A stretch of DNA of 64,000 nt from Paenibacillus faecis. Lineage in GTDB: Bacteria > Bacillota > Bacilli > Paenibacillales > Paenibacillaceae. The stretch lies in contig NZ_VSDO01000003.1 of the NCBI RefSeq assembly GCF_008084145.1, positions 248,001 through 312,000 of the forward strand, given 5' to 3'. Below the pieces are notes generated by a model. That model searched no databases, was not told the origin of the DNA, and saw nothing but the letters and a program-made list of their open reading frames with translations. How positions within the stretch are numbered: position 1 is the first letter of the stretch; each line of letters begins with the position of its first letter. A program made the position numbers and the translations under genes. Shown piece by piece: positions 1 to 9,669 of this stretch.

Positions 1-910
1 TTTTTCTTAAGTTACCGTGAATTTTTCGGTTGTTGTAAAAGTCCATGTATTGGTCTAGTGCCTCATAAGCTTCATCCAGGGTCATAAAGTCCCTCCGGCT
101 AAACAGATGGCGCTCCAGGACGCTGTGAAACGACTCAATGTAGGCGTTCATATTGGGGGACCGTGGCGGAATACGCTCATGAATAAGATCCAAGCTTTCA
201 CAGGTATCCCCAAATAGCTTGCTAACGAACTGTGGACCATTGTCTGTACGAACCACCGGCATGGGCTCGCCGGGCTCTATACGGTCTTGCAAGGCATACC
301 AGAAGGTTTGGACGACTTGTTTAGCTTCGCATACCGGGCCTCTATACTGCCCTACTACCATTCGGTCAAACACATCTATAATGCTGAGTATAAAAAAGAA
401 CCGGTCCTGCCCGATCGCGTATCCGTATTTAATGTCCATTTGCCAAAGTTGGTTTGACCCCGTTATAACTCGATTTCTCGGTAATCTGCGGGGGTGAGAG
501 CGTAGGCGCTTTCTAGGTTTCTGCAATATGTCTAACTCTTGGCAAAGTCGATAAGACTTCTTTTTGTTGAAGATGAGATCATACTTATCTCGAAGGGATT
601 GGGCTAGAAACTTATAACCATAGACAAACTCTTCTCCTTCAAGGAGTTCGAGCAGCCATTCTTTAATTTGTGCGTCGCTAACTTTCTCACCTGTAGTCGT
701 GTATGAGTATCCCGGCACAGGGCGCCCTGCACGGCTTTCGGTTGGACGTTCTTCGCCTTTTTCTGCCGACTGGGCGAGTCGCTTTTTACGGTCGTAATAC
801 GTTGATTCTGACAACCCAAGAATGCGCAGCACAACAGCTGCCGGTTCCCCCCGCTTAATGAATGGGTCGGCTATTTCAAATTTTTCAGATAAGCGGGGTT
901 TTGCTTTTTT
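1..910 (-). CDS. IS3-family transposase OrfB (DDE integrase), 3' end outside window
   Basis: This is the catalytic half of an IS3-type transposase, which cuts and joins element ends. Reading the minus strand in the -1 frame relative to OrfA gives an open frame to the window edge. It contains the DDE acidic residues in the contexts WQMDIKYG, VRTDNGPQF and NAYIESFHS, and ends with YNNRKIHGNL, so probably only the last few residues lie outside. No stand-alone start with a good ribosome binding site was found. It is therefore likely made as an OrfAB fusion through the slippery heptamer at 904-910, as in other IS3 elements. The coordinate 910 marks the frameshift site, not an initiation codon. Confidence 0.9.
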
Positions 911-1200
911 AGCAGCTCTCGCAAAATTTCGATTTCGAGTTCTTTTTCACCAAGGACCTTAACGGCCTTTTGGTAGCGTTGCTCTACCTCCTGCAGGCGT
1001 TGCAACTCTTGAACATGTTCGTCTGCCGCAGGAATTTCTTCAGGCGAAATAGAGTCCCGATGATCTCGAATCCAACTACGGACAGTCTCAGGGTGGACGT
1101 CGTACATTCGAGCCAATACCCCCACCTTAACACCTGCCATCGCTTCTTTCACAACTTTTAAACGTTTTTCTTCATTCAACCTTTTTCCCATACCGATCAT
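871..1200 (-). CDS. IS3-family transposase OrfA (HTH protein)
   Basis: This 109-residue protein has an N-terminal helix-turn-helix (residues about 8-45, including GVLARMYDVHPETVRSW) and a C-terminal coiled-coil or leucine-zipper stretch (about 62-95, including ELEIEILRELLKK). That is the standard arrangement of IS3 OrfA proteins, which bind the terminal inverted repeats and multimerise with OrfAB. The stop codon at 871-873 overlaps the OrfB frame. An AGGGAGATG-type ribosome binding site lies directly upstream of the ATG. It looks intact, so the element may be recent. Confidence 0.92.
   Translation of the reverse strand: MIGMGKRLNEEKRLKVVKEAMAGVKVGVLARMYDVHPETVRSWIRDHRDSISPEEIPAADEHVQELQRLQEVEQRYQKAVKVLGEKELEIEILRELLKKQNPAYLKNLK
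904..910 (-). promoter_or_regulatory. Programmed -1 frameshift heptamer A-AAA-AAG
   Basis: On the minus strand the OrfA codons read CTG CTA AAA AAG CAA. This gives the canonical slippery string A AAA AAG in the correct phase for a -1 slip into the OrfB frame. IS3 elements commonly use this heptamer to make OrfAB. The motif is seen directly; its use is inferred. Confidence 0.8.
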
Positions 1201-1262
1201 CTCCCTTTGTCCTAAGTTTAAATTATTGGGCAGGGAGACTCCAGTTTAATTAGGGGGCCTTA
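1201..1262. mobile_element. Left end region of the IS3 element
   Basis: The 60 bp between the OrfA start and the first repeat unit should contain the promoter-proximal terminal inverted repeat of the IS. The other end is outside the window, so the inverted repeat cannot be matched and the exact boundary is unknown. The adjoining R1 repeat loses homology to its other copies at about 1265, which suggests that the element ends near 1260-1265, inside the outermost palindrome of that repeat. Confidence 0.45.
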
Positions 1263-1437
1263 GAGAATCTGCAGGTATTTCTACCGTTTTCCGAGGGAAT
1301 AGGACGAATTGATGCAAAAGTGCAGGAATTTTGCCCTTTTTCCAGAGCATCGCATCTTTCACTCGGTAATTCCTGCAGATTTGCAGGAATTCCGCAATTC
1401 ACGTCCCTTTCCCGAAAAAAACCTGCAGATTTGCAGG
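1262..1437 (-). repeat. R1 four-palindrome intergenic element, copy a (truncated at its outer end)
   Basis: Four copies of the 14-bp core TGCANNTNTGCAGG (minus orientation of CCTGCANANNTGCA) start at 1262, 1313, 1374 and 1424, with spacings of 51, 61 and 50 bp. Most cores are flanked by AATT so that each forms a hairpin such as AATTCCTGCA...TGCAGGAATT. The first core is damaged (AGAG replaces TGCA), which coincides with the IS boundary. Other copies lie at 14487, 47190, 54933 and 57742. Confidence 0.85.
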
Positions 1438-1476
1438 AATTTTGATCAGAAGTGTTCGGCAAACTCGCAAGTTACC

Positions 1477-1926
1477 TCAATAGATCCGCACCTCATATTC
1501 GCAGTGTTCGTCACCGCTTACGTTGCATTTGGTTTCCCTGACACTCACTTTTCGTTCCATAATGCGGCCCAGTGCTCCTTCGAGAATCGCTCCTTCCAGG
1601 TCACACACCTTTTTTCCCTCCATCAACGGTAATCCCTTGCAAAAACAGTCCTCCACCACGATCCGAATCAACTTGTCATCCCGATACACGATGCGCGGGA
1701 GTCCGATTTGCAGCGCGGCAAAATGGTCAAGCAGATCCTCCAGTGTACTTACCGGCAGACTCTCGCCGATTTTACGGCCGATGGATGCCGTCGTGCCCCT
1801 GCCTTCCAGCGGCAGCCCCTCACGCATCCCGATGAGTCGGATAGCCCGGAACAACTCAAGCGGTACCTCTTTCCCCAAGGTTTTTCTGTCGATTTTCCGC
1901 ATATCCTCAAATGTAAAACGCTCCAT
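1477..1926 (-). CDS. V4R (4-vinyl reductase) domain protein
   Basis: This 149-residue protein ends in a V4R-type small-molecule-binding domain, seen in the Cys-containing C-terminus (ETKCNVSGDEHCEYEVRIY) and a second Cys pair in EDCFCKG. V4R domains bind small ligands, and related Cys-bearing versions bind metal or haem; the ligand here is not evident. ATG codons at 1944 and 1932 are also in frame. The AAAGGA at 1941-1936 is 9 bases from the ATG at 1926, so that start is preferred. It is divergent from the Crp/Fnr regulator at 2246, which may point to a shared redox or gas-sensing role (inference). Confidence 0.75.
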   Translation of the reverse strand: MERFTFEDMRKIDRKTLGKEVPLELFRAIRLIGMREGLPLEGRGTTASIGRKIGESLPVSTLEDLLDHFAALQIGLPRIVYRDDKLIRIVVEDCFCKGLPLMEGKKVCDLEGAILEGALGRIMERKVSVRETKCNVSGDEHCEYEVRIY

Positions 1927-1980
1927 GTTCATCCATCCTTTCATCTGCTAGGGAATGATCCGGGACTCGGAGTTCCGGGC

Positions 1981-2079
1981 GGTACTTCCCGTGACGGCAC
2001 TTCTGGGTCTGTACTTTCCGGTCTGTACTTTCCGGTCGGCACTTCCGGGTCTGTACTTTCCGGTCGGTACTTTCCCGCC
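1981..2079. repeat. 14-bp tandem repeat between V4R gene and crp/fnr
   Basis: About seven units of 14 bp resembling TGTACTTTCCGGTC run head to tail; the units at 2010, 2024 and 2052 are identical. They sit in the divergent intergenic region, closer to the V4R gene. The unit length is not a multiple of three, and no plausible coding sequence contains the array. It behaves like a variable-number tandem repeat in or near the V4R leader. Confidence 0.8.
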
Positions 2080-2172
2080 CGCCTCCTTCTCGCCCCCTTC
2101 TTCTCGCTGCCTCTATTTAACTTCACTCCATCAAAGAAATCCTTGATATGGGTCAATGAATATCCCTTAACT

Positions 2173-2190
2173 TTGTGATGATAGTCACAA
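2173..2190 (+). promoter_or_regulatory. Crp/Fnr-type operator TTGTGA-N6-TCACAA upstream of the regulator gene
   Basis: This perfect inverted repeat has half-sites TTGTGA and TCACAA separated by TGATAG. It matches the TGTGA-N6-TCACA consensus of Crp and of Bacillus-type Fnr. A -10-like TAGATT at 2211-2216 would put the transcription start near 2223 and the dyad centre near -41, the usual class II activator position. Rex uses a similar TTGTGA...TCACAA core but prefers an A and a T next to the half-sites, which are absent here. Autoregulation by the adjacent gene is therefore the simplest reading. Confidence 0.75.
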
Positions 2191-2245
2191 GTCAAACACG
2201 GATCGGCTGATAGATTTAAGGAAAAGAAGACAATGGAGGCGATGA

Positions 2246-3028
2246 ATGATGAATATGGTCTTTACTCACACGCCACCTGCCATAGCCGGCCCCTGCACCT
2301 CGGAGACCTCCTCGGCTTCCGCAATCTGCGCGCTCTCCCGTTCCTCCGGCCGTCCCGTACCTTCCTGCCTCTCCCGCGTCCCGGTCTTCAGCCAGCTACG
2401 GCCGGAGGAAGTCCATCTGCTTCACTCCGTCATGCGGCCCCGGCATTCGTCCAAAGGCGAGGTTATATTCCGGGAAGGAGACCGGTCGGATACCCTATAC
2501 GTCCTGAGCCGGGGAGTCGTCAAGCTGACCAAGTTGGCGGACAACGGCAAGGAGCATATTTTGCGCCTGCTCTTCCCGGGCGACTTCTTCGGGCAGTTCT
2601 CGCTGCTGCAGGAAAAGCCTCACTATGCCAACGCAAGCACGGCCGACGAAGCCGATATCTGTCGGATTCATCGGGCGGATTTCCTGGAGGTGCTGCGTCG
2701 CAGCCCCGACACGGCAGCGCGGTTTATGAGCGCCTTGAGCTCGCAGTTGGAAGAGGCCGACAGTTGGGCCTCCGTGCTGACGCTGCTGGAAGCCGAGCGG
2801 CGGCTGGCCAAAATGCTGCTATATTTCCGGCAGAAAACTGATCCAAGTGCGAATGAATTCAAGCTGCCGGTCAGCAAAAAAGAGCTTGCGGGAGTGATCG
2901 GCGCCACGCCGGAAACCCTCAGCCGCAAGCTGGGACAACTGGCTGACGCGGGAATCGTGTCCGTCAGCCGAAGAGTGATCCGCATTCGGAAGGAGGCCGA
3001 ATTGCGCCGCCTTGCGGGGGAGGACTAG
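2246..3028 (+). CDS. Crp/Fnr-family transcriptional regulator
   Basis: This 260-residue protein has a cyclic-nucleotide-binding-like beta-barrel (residues about 45-165, with GEVIFREGDRSDTLYVLSRG and GDFFGQFSLLQ), a dimerisation helix and a winged-helix DNA-binding domain (about 185-255). The recognition helix contains TPETLSRKLGQL, with the E-x-x-S-R arrangement of Fnr-type proteins. Cys17, Cys28 and Cys41 near the N-terminus, plus one Cys in the barrel (ADICRIH), could ligate an Fe-S cluster, but the spacing is not that of E. coli FNR. The start could also be the ATG at 2249, since GGAGG at 2235-2239 suits either. Likely targets in this window are its own promoter and cydABDC (box at 32193). 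Confidence 0.88.
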   Translation: MMNMVFTHTPPAIAGPCTSETSSASAICALSRSSGRPVPSCLSRVPVFSQLRPEEVHLLHSVMRPRHSSKGEVIFREGDRSDTLYVLSRGVVKLTKLADNGKEHILRLLFPGDFFGQFSLLQEKPHYANASTADEADICRIHRADFLEVLRRSPDTAARFMSALSSQLEEADSWASVLTLLEAERRLAKMLLYFRQKTDPSANEFKLPVSKKELAGVIGATPETLSRKLGQLADAGIVSVSRRVIRIRKEAELRRLAGED

Positions 3029-3089
3029 CCCGCACCTCGCGGCCGGCTATGCCTGTCCCTCCTCCGCCAACCCGGGGAGGGCTAGCCCG

Positions 3090-4976
<1,887 letters not shown>

Positions 4977-5011
4977 AGGTCATTCCCCCATATCGTGATC
5001 TGTCGAAACAC

Positions 5012-5043
5012 AAAAAAACCGCAGCCAGCGGCATACGGTTTTT
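5012..5043 (-). terminator. Intrinsic terminator inside the ABC-F leader
   Basis: On the minus strand AACCG-tat-GCC-gct-GGC-tg-CGGTT forms a hairpin followed by seven Ts. It ends about 35 bases before the ABC-F start codon. It cannot terminate an upstream gene on this strand, because the next minus-strand gene ends at 5384 and the ABC-F promoter lies in between. It is therefore best read as a premature terminator. Confidence 0.75.
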
Positions 5044-5255
5044 GGATACGCGGAAATAGGGGGAAGCAGCGGCAGGCGGTCAGACCGCCCCCGTCATCTC
5101 CTGTTGTGACACAAAAAGATAGACCCCTATATGGACGCACGTATCCCTGACCGGCGCTGAGGATGCTGAAAATCTTCGCTTAAGCAGCCTCGAGCGCACC
5201 GCTAGCCTCGCCTGCTGAACAGGCGGTGATGGTTAACTAGTCAGGAATTCCGTGC

Positions 5256-5264
5256 TTAGTTCAT
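5256..5264 (-). CDS. Possible two-codon micro-ORF (Met-Asn-stop) in the ABC-F leader
   Basis: GGAGGA at 5280-5275 is followed 10 bases later by ATG AAC TAA. A ribosome binding site serving only a Met-Asn dipeptide would make sense as a ribosome-stall sensor for the downstream attenuator. A second candidate leader frame opens at the ATG at 5140 and reads through the terminator hairpin. Neither is proven to be translated. Confidence 0.35.
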   Translation of the reverse strand: MN

Positions 5265-5308
5265 CGTCCAGGGGTCCTCCGTTAATTCTCTAAGTTTAAT
5301 ATGCGTTT

Positions 5309-5337
5309 ATTATAAAGTGCCACTGCACTCATTTCAA
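5309..5337 (-). promoter_or_regulatory. Sigma-A promoter of the ABC-F gene
   Basis: On the minus strand TTGAAA (5337-5332), a 17-bp spacer and TATAAT (5314-5309) make a near-perfect housekeeping promoter pointing at the ABC-F leader. Confidence 0.85.
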
Positions 5338-5383
5338 GTTTCTTCCACCAGCTCTGCAAAAAAGAGCGGGAAGAGAGTCCGGT

Positions 5384-7276
5384 TTACCCGGCCTCCTGAT
5401 CCATGCCGCCTTTCGAGAACTGACTGTTGTACAGATCGGCGTAAAATCCGCCCTGTTCAAGCAACTGCTCGTGCGTCCCCTGCTCGATCACCGTACCGTG
5501 ATTCATCACGAGAATGAGATCGGCATCCCGGATCGTCGACAGCCGGTGGGCGATAACAAAGCTCGTTCTGCCTTTCATCAGCTCATTCATCGCTCTCTGG
5601 ATGTAAACCTCCGTCCGCGTATCGACGCTGCTGGTCGCTTCGTCGAGAATCAGAATCGCCGGGTCGGCCAGGATCGCCCGTGCGATCGTTAGCAACTGCT
5701 TCTGGCCTTGCGAAATGTTCGACGCTTCTTCATTCAGCACCGTGTCATAGCCCCCGGGCAGCGTGCGGATGAAGTGGTCGGCATGGGCCGCCTTGGCGGC
5801 TTGCACCACCTCTTCTTCCGTAGCACCCTCCCGGCCGTAGGCGATATTTTCACGGATCGTACCGTTGAACAGCCAGGTGTCCTGAAGCACCATACCGAAC
5901 AGGCTGCGCAAATCGCCGCGCTTCATTTCGGTAATGTTCACGCCATCGATGGTGATCGCGCCGCCTTTCACTTCGTAGAAACGCATCAGCAGGTTAATCA
6001 GCGTCGTTTTGCCCGCCCCTGTCGGTCCGACAATGGCGATGGTTTGTCCAGGGGATACGCGGATGTTCATATCCTCGATCAAGCTCTGATTCGGCTCATA
6101 GCCGAATTTCACATGATCGAACACGACATTCCCCTTCGGCTCCTCGATCCGGGCCGGCTTCGCGGCTTCCGGCGTCTCCTCGGCCTCGTCCAATATTTCA
6201 AACACGCGTTCCGCCGAAGCCACGGTGGATTGAATAATATTGGCGATGTTCGCGGTCTGGGTGATCGGCATCGTAAACTGCCGGGCATATTGGATAAACG
6301 CCTGCACATCGCCGATCTTGATCGTCTGTTTGGTGACGAGAATGCCGCCGACTACCGAGATGAGCACATATCCGATGTTGCCGATAAAGCTCATGATCGG
6401 CATGATGACGCCGGAAATAAACTGCGCCTTCCAGCCGGCCTCGTACAGCCGGCCGTTGATTTCATCGAATTGCTGCTGCGATTTGCGCTCGCGGCCGAAC
6501 ACTTTAATGATCTTGTGCCCGGTGTACATTTCCTCGACGTGACCGTTCAGTTGGCCCAGCTCTTTTTGCTGCCGGACGAACTGTTTCTGCGACCGCTTGG
6601 CGATCGAGGTGATCGCGAGCACGCTGACCGGCAAAGTCAGGATTGCGATCAAGGTCAGAAGCGGGCTGATCGTCAGCATCATCACGATAACGCCGATGAT
6701 CGTCAGGATCGAAGTGATCAACTGGGTCAAACTCTGCTGCAAGGTGTTGCTGATATTGTCCACATCATTCGTAACCCGGCTCAGAATTTCCCCGTGCGTC
6801 CGGGCATCGAAGTATTTCAGAGGCAGCTTGTTCAGTTTCCCGTTGACGTCCTGGCGCAAATCGTAGACGGTCTTCTGGGCCACGCCGGCCATTAAGTACT
6901 GCTGGACATAGCTGAACAAGGAACTGAGTAAATACAGACCAATCAGATACAGAACGATTTCCCAAATATATTGAAAATCGATGCTTGCCCCGGGAATTCC
7001 CTGTAGCTTGCCGTATATCCCTTCAAACAGCTTCGTTGTCGCCTCCCCCATCACTTTGGGGCTGACGATACTAAAGATCGTGCTTAGTACGGCCATCGCC
7101 AAAACGGCGATGAGCTGCAATTTATGGGGACGCAAATAACGGATCAGCCGCTTTAACGTCCCCTTGAAGTCCTTGGCCTTCTCCACCGGCATCGCCATGC
7201 CCGGTCCGCCAGGCCCATGGCCCCCGCGTCTTCCTCCGCTGCGCTGCGGCATCTTTTCCGATTGTTCCCGGCTCAT
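5384..7276 (-). CDS. Multidrug ABC exporter subunit with catalytic NBD (half-transporter B)
   Basis: This 630-residue half-transporter has a Gly/Pro/Arg-rich cytosolic N-terminus (about 1-30), six transmembrane helices (about 50-330) and a C-terminal NBD. The NBD has GPTGAGKTT, NISQGQKQLL, LILDEATSSVD with catalytic Glu, and the H-loop IAHRLST. The signature NISQGQ departs from LSGGQ. It overlaps the upstream subunit gene by 4 bp (ATGA), so the two are translationally coupled and surely form a heterodimer. Its Walker B Glu and His are intact while its partner lacks both. That matches the BmrCD/LmrCD/TM287-288 exporters, where only one of two ATP sites is catalytic. The export substrate is unknown, but a MarR regulator heads the operon. 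Confidence 0.9.
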   Translation of the reverse strand: MSREQSEKMPQRSGGRRGGHGPGGPGMAMPVEKAKDFKGTLKRLIRYLRPHKLQLIAVLAMAVLSTIFSIVSPKVMGEATTKLFEGIYGKLQGIPGASIDFQYIWEIVLYLIGLYLLSSLFSYVQQYLMAGVAQKTVYDLRQDVNGKLNKLPLKYFDARTHGEILSRVTNDVDNISNTLQQSLTQLITSILTIIGVIVMMLTISPLLTLIAILTLPVSVLAITSIAKRSQKQFVRQQKELGQLNGHVEEMYTGHKIIKVFGRERKSQQQFDEINGRLYEAGWKAQFISGVIMPIMSFIGNIGYVLISVVGGILVTKQTIKIGDVQAFIQYARQFTMPITQTANIANIIQSTVASAERVFEILDEAEETPEAAKPARIEEPKGNVVFDHVKFGYEPNQSLIEDMNIRVSPGQTIAIVGPTGAGKTTLINLLMRFYEVKGGAITIDGVNITEMKRGDLRSLFGMVLQDTWLFNGTIRENIAYGREGATEEEVVQAAKAAHADHFIRTLPGGYDTVLNEEASNISQGQKQLLTIARAILADPAILILDEATSSVDTRTEVYIQRAMNELMKGRTSFVIAHRLSTIRDADLILVMNHGTVIEQGTHEQLLEQGGFYADLYNSQFSKGGMDQEAG

Positions 7277-9000
7277 GCGATCTCCTCCTCCGAAAGCTGC
7301 GAATACACGATTTCCCGGTAAACATCGCAGGTTTCCATCAGTTCGCGATGCGTGCCGATCCCGGCGATCCGGCTCTCGTTCATGACGATGATCCGGTCCG
7401 CATCCATGACGGTGCTGACGCGCTGCGCCACGATAATGACCGTCGATTCGCGGGTTTCCTCCTTCAAAGCGGCGCGCAGCTTGGCATCGGTTTTAAAATC
7501 GAGCGCCGAGAAACTGTCGTCGAAAATGTAAATTTCCGCGCCCCGCACCAGCGCGCGTGCGATGGACAACCGCTGCTTCTGTCCGCCCGACACATTCGTG
7601 CCGCCTTGGGCGATGACGGAGTCATATCCGTTCTCCATTCCGCCGATAAAATCGGCGGCTTGGGCGATTTCGGCCGCGTGCCGCACTTCCTCGTCCGTGG
7701 CGTCCTCTTTGCCGTAACGGATATTTTCCCGAATCGTTCCCGAAAACAGGACGGCCTTCTGCGGCACGAATCCGATCTTGGAGCGGAGATCCGCCTGCGT
7801 CATCTCCCTGACGTCCACCCCGTCGACCAGCACCTGGCCGCTCTCGACGTCGTAGAACCGCGGGATCAGGCTGATGAGCGTCGATTTGCCCGAGCCCGTT
7901 CCTCCGATGATCGCCGTGACTTCTCCGGGGCTGGCGCTAAAGGAAATATGCTGCACCGCCGGTTCCTCAGCCCCCGGATAACTGAAGGTCACATCGCGGA
8001 ATTCCACATAGCCTTTGCGGGACTCCGGCGTTTTCGTTACCCCCGTGTCCTTGATGATCGGCGCCATTTCCAGCACTTCATTGATCCGTACCGCCGAAGC
8101 TGAAGCCCGGGGCACCATGACGAACATCATGGACACCATAATCAAAGAGAACATGATTTGCATCGCATACTGCAAAAAGGCCATAAGATCGCCGACCTGC
8201 ATGTGGCCCGCATCGATTCTCAACCCGCCGAACCAGATGATCGCGACGGAGGACACGTTCATGACCAGCATCATCACCGGCATCATGAACGCCATGATTT
8301 TGTTGACCTTGATCGACGTCTCCGTCAAGTCGGCGTTCGCCGCTTCAAAGCGTTTCTCCTCATGCTGGATCCGGTTGAAAGACCGGATAACCCGAATCCC
8401 GGTCAACGCTTCGCGCATGACCAGATTGAGGCGGTCAATCTTCTTCTGGATCGCCTTGAACAGCGGGATACCTTTGCCGGCAATCAGGAAAATCGCTCCC
8501 GCAAGCACGGGCATGATGACAACGAAGATCAGCGACAGTTTCGCATCCTTGGATACCGCCATAATGATCCCGCCGATACACATCATCGGCGCCATGACCA
8601 TCATCCGCAGCATCATGATCAGCACCTGCTGGACCTGGGTAATATCGTTCGTGGTCCGGGTAATCAGCGAGGCTGTCCCAAGTTTATCGAACTCCTCCAG
8701 GGAAAAGTTGGTCACGTGACCGAATACCTTGGCCCGCAGGCTCATCCCGAATCCGGAAGCCGCTTTGGATGAATAATAGCTGGCCGCGATCGAACAGGCC
8801 ATGCCTCCAAGCGCTACCAACAGCATAAATAGACCCACTCGCCAGATGTACGGCGTGTCGCCCTTGACGACCCCGGTGTCCACGATATCGGACATCAGCG
8901 TCGGGAGGTACAGTTCGGAGAGCGTTTGAAAAAATACGAACACCAATACGGCCGCCACCAGCCACCGGTATGGTTTCAAATGTCGGAAAAGCTTGATCAT
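7273..9000 (-). CDS. Multidrug ABC exporter subunit with degenerate NBD (half-transporter A)
   Basis: This 575-residue half-transporter has six transmembrane helices (about 15-300) followed by an NBD with GGTGSGKST and the canonical signature NVSGGQKQR. The Walker B ends in FDDSFSALD, so Asp replaces the catalytic Glu, and the H-loop reads VAQRVST, so Gln replaces the switch His. Both changes mark the non-hydrolysing composite site of asymmetric heterodimeric exporters. Its intact signature completes the active site built on the partner's Walker motifs. It lies 24 bp after the MarR gene and overlaps the partner gene by 4 bp, forming a three-gene operon. Confidence 0.9.
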   Translation of the reverse strand: MIKLFRHLKPYRWLVAAVLVFVFFQTLSELYLPTLMSDIVDTGVVKGDTPYIWRVGLFMLLVALGGMACSIAASYYSSKAASGFGMSLRAKVFGHVTNFSLEEFDKLGTASLITRTTNDITQVQQVLIMMLRMMVMAPMMCIGGIIMAVSKDAKLSLIFVVIMPVLAGAIFLIAGKGIPLFKAIQKKIDRLNLVMREALTGIRVIRSFNRIQHEEKRFEAANADLTETSIKVNKIMAFMMPVMMLVMNVSSVAIIWFGGLRIDAGHMQVGDLMAFLQYAMQIMFSLIMVSMMFVMVPRASASAVRINEVLEMAPIIKDTGVTKTPESRKGYVEFRDVTFSYPGAEEPAVQHISFSASPGEVTAIIGGTGSGKSTLISLIPRFYDVESGQVLVDGVDVREMTQADLRSKIGFVPQKAVLFSGTIRENIRYGKEDATDEEVRHAAEIAQAADFIGGMENGYDSVIAQGGTNVSGGQKQRLSIARALVRGAEIYIFDDSFSALDFKTDAKLRAALKEETRESTVIIVAQRVSTVMDADRIIVMNESRIAGIGTHRELMETCDVYREIVYSQLSEEEIA

Positions 9001-9024
9001 TCCCCATCATCTCCACTTTTATCT

Positions 9025-9498
9025 TTAAATTTCGGATTGCTCCGTCTCCCGCTTATGCTTCTCCTCCAAAAAGCGGTATACGAGTTCCAGCAAATCGGCC
9101 AGTTGATCGCTCCGGGCTTCGCCTAAATAATCGTACAATTCCTTGAAGTGACGAATGTACACCTCCCGGCTTTCCCGGCGGATTCGCACCCCCTTCTCCG
9201 TAAGCCTAACCCGGACGACCCGCCGGTCTTCCTCGTCATGCGAACGGACGATCAGGCCATTGGACTCCAGACTGCGGACGAGCGGAGTCACGGTGGGGGG
9301 GCTGACCCGCATCAACTCGCTGATTGCCGAGATGGTGACGCCCCGCGCGTCGTCGAGGCACCCTTTTTCAATCATGGAAAGAACGCGGAGCTCGCTGGGT
9401 TTGTAACCCTCGAGGACCTTCTTGTGCCAGTCCGCCCTCCTGAAACGGGCAATCGACTCCATCAGTCGCTGGGCTCCCGGTTCACCGCCCATATTCAC
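9025..9498 (-). CDS. MarR-family transcriptional regulator of the exporter operon
   Basis: This 157-residue winged-helix protein has the MarR core: helices at about 28-60, a recognition region VTISAISELMRVSPPTVTPLVRSLE, and a wing with RSHDEEDRRVVRVRLTEKG. The DxRxxR-type motif is clear. It is the first gene of an operon with the two exporter half-transporters. Its promoter carries three TAATATTTA repeats just downstream of the -10, the expected site for autorepression. By analogy with such operons, a drug ligand would release it; the ligand is unknown. Confidence 0.9.
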   Translation of the reverse strand: MNMGGEPGAQRLMESIARFRRADWHKKVLEGYKPSELRVLSMIEKGCLDDARGVTISAISELMRVSPPTVTPLVRSLESNGLIVRSHDEEDRRVVRVRLTEKGVRIRRESREVYIRHFKELYDYLGEARSDQLADLLELVYRFLEEKHKRETEQSEI

Positions 9499-9509
9499 TT
9501 GATCCCTCC

Positions 9510-9547
9510 TAATATTTATACAGTTTAATATTTAGCTTTAATATTTA
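9510..9547 (-). promoter_or_regulatory. Operator-like direct repeats TAATATTTA x3
   Basis: Nine-base TAATATTTA repeats start at 9510, 9526 and 9539. They lie between the -10 box (9560-9565) and the MarR start codon (9498), so they cover the transcription start and leader. Since MarR proteins repress their own operons, this is the likely operator, although direct repeats are less usual than a dyad for this family. Confidence 0.6.
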
Positions 9548-9559
9548 TTAGCAAACCTA

Positions 9560-9588
9560 ATTATAGGAGCCGCCAAGTGTAAAGTCAA
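9560..9588 (-). promoter_or_regulatory. Sigma-A promoter of the marR-ABC-ABC operon
   Basis: Minus strand TTGACT (9588-9583), a 17-bp spacer and TATAAT (9565-9560). It is a near-consensus promoter directly upstream of the operator repeats. Confidence 0.88.
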
Positions 9589-9613
9589 GAAGCCTGATTT
9601 TTCCGTTCAATAT

Positions 9614-9662
9614 AAAAAAACCGCTTGGAGCGCGGAGTTGAAGGGTCTCCGGCTCAAGCGGT
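9614..9662 (-). terminator. Intrinsic terminator of the pdaA-like gene
   Basis: On the minus strand ACCGCTTGAGC pairs with GCTCCAAGCGGT across an inner GGAG/CTCC stem, followed by a run of seven Ts. It starts about 10 bp after the deacetylase stop codon. Confidence 0.85.
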
Positions 9663-9669
9663 CGATGAT

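Larger units (their letters stand above)
4977..5308 (-). promoter_or_regulatory. Structured attenuator leader of the ABC-F gene
   Basis: A consensus promoter lies about 330 bp before the ABC-F start, leaving a long transcribed leader. It holds a strong hairpin CGCCTG-TTCAG-CAGGCG (plus positions 5208-5224), an outer CACCG/CGGTG pairing, a micro-ORF behind a GGAGGA motif at 5280-5275, and an intrinsic terminator (5012-5043) just before the gene. Leaders of this plan control several ABC-F and erm genes by drug-stalled translation of a short upstream ORF. The structural elements are visible; the mechanism is inferred. Confidence 0.65.
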
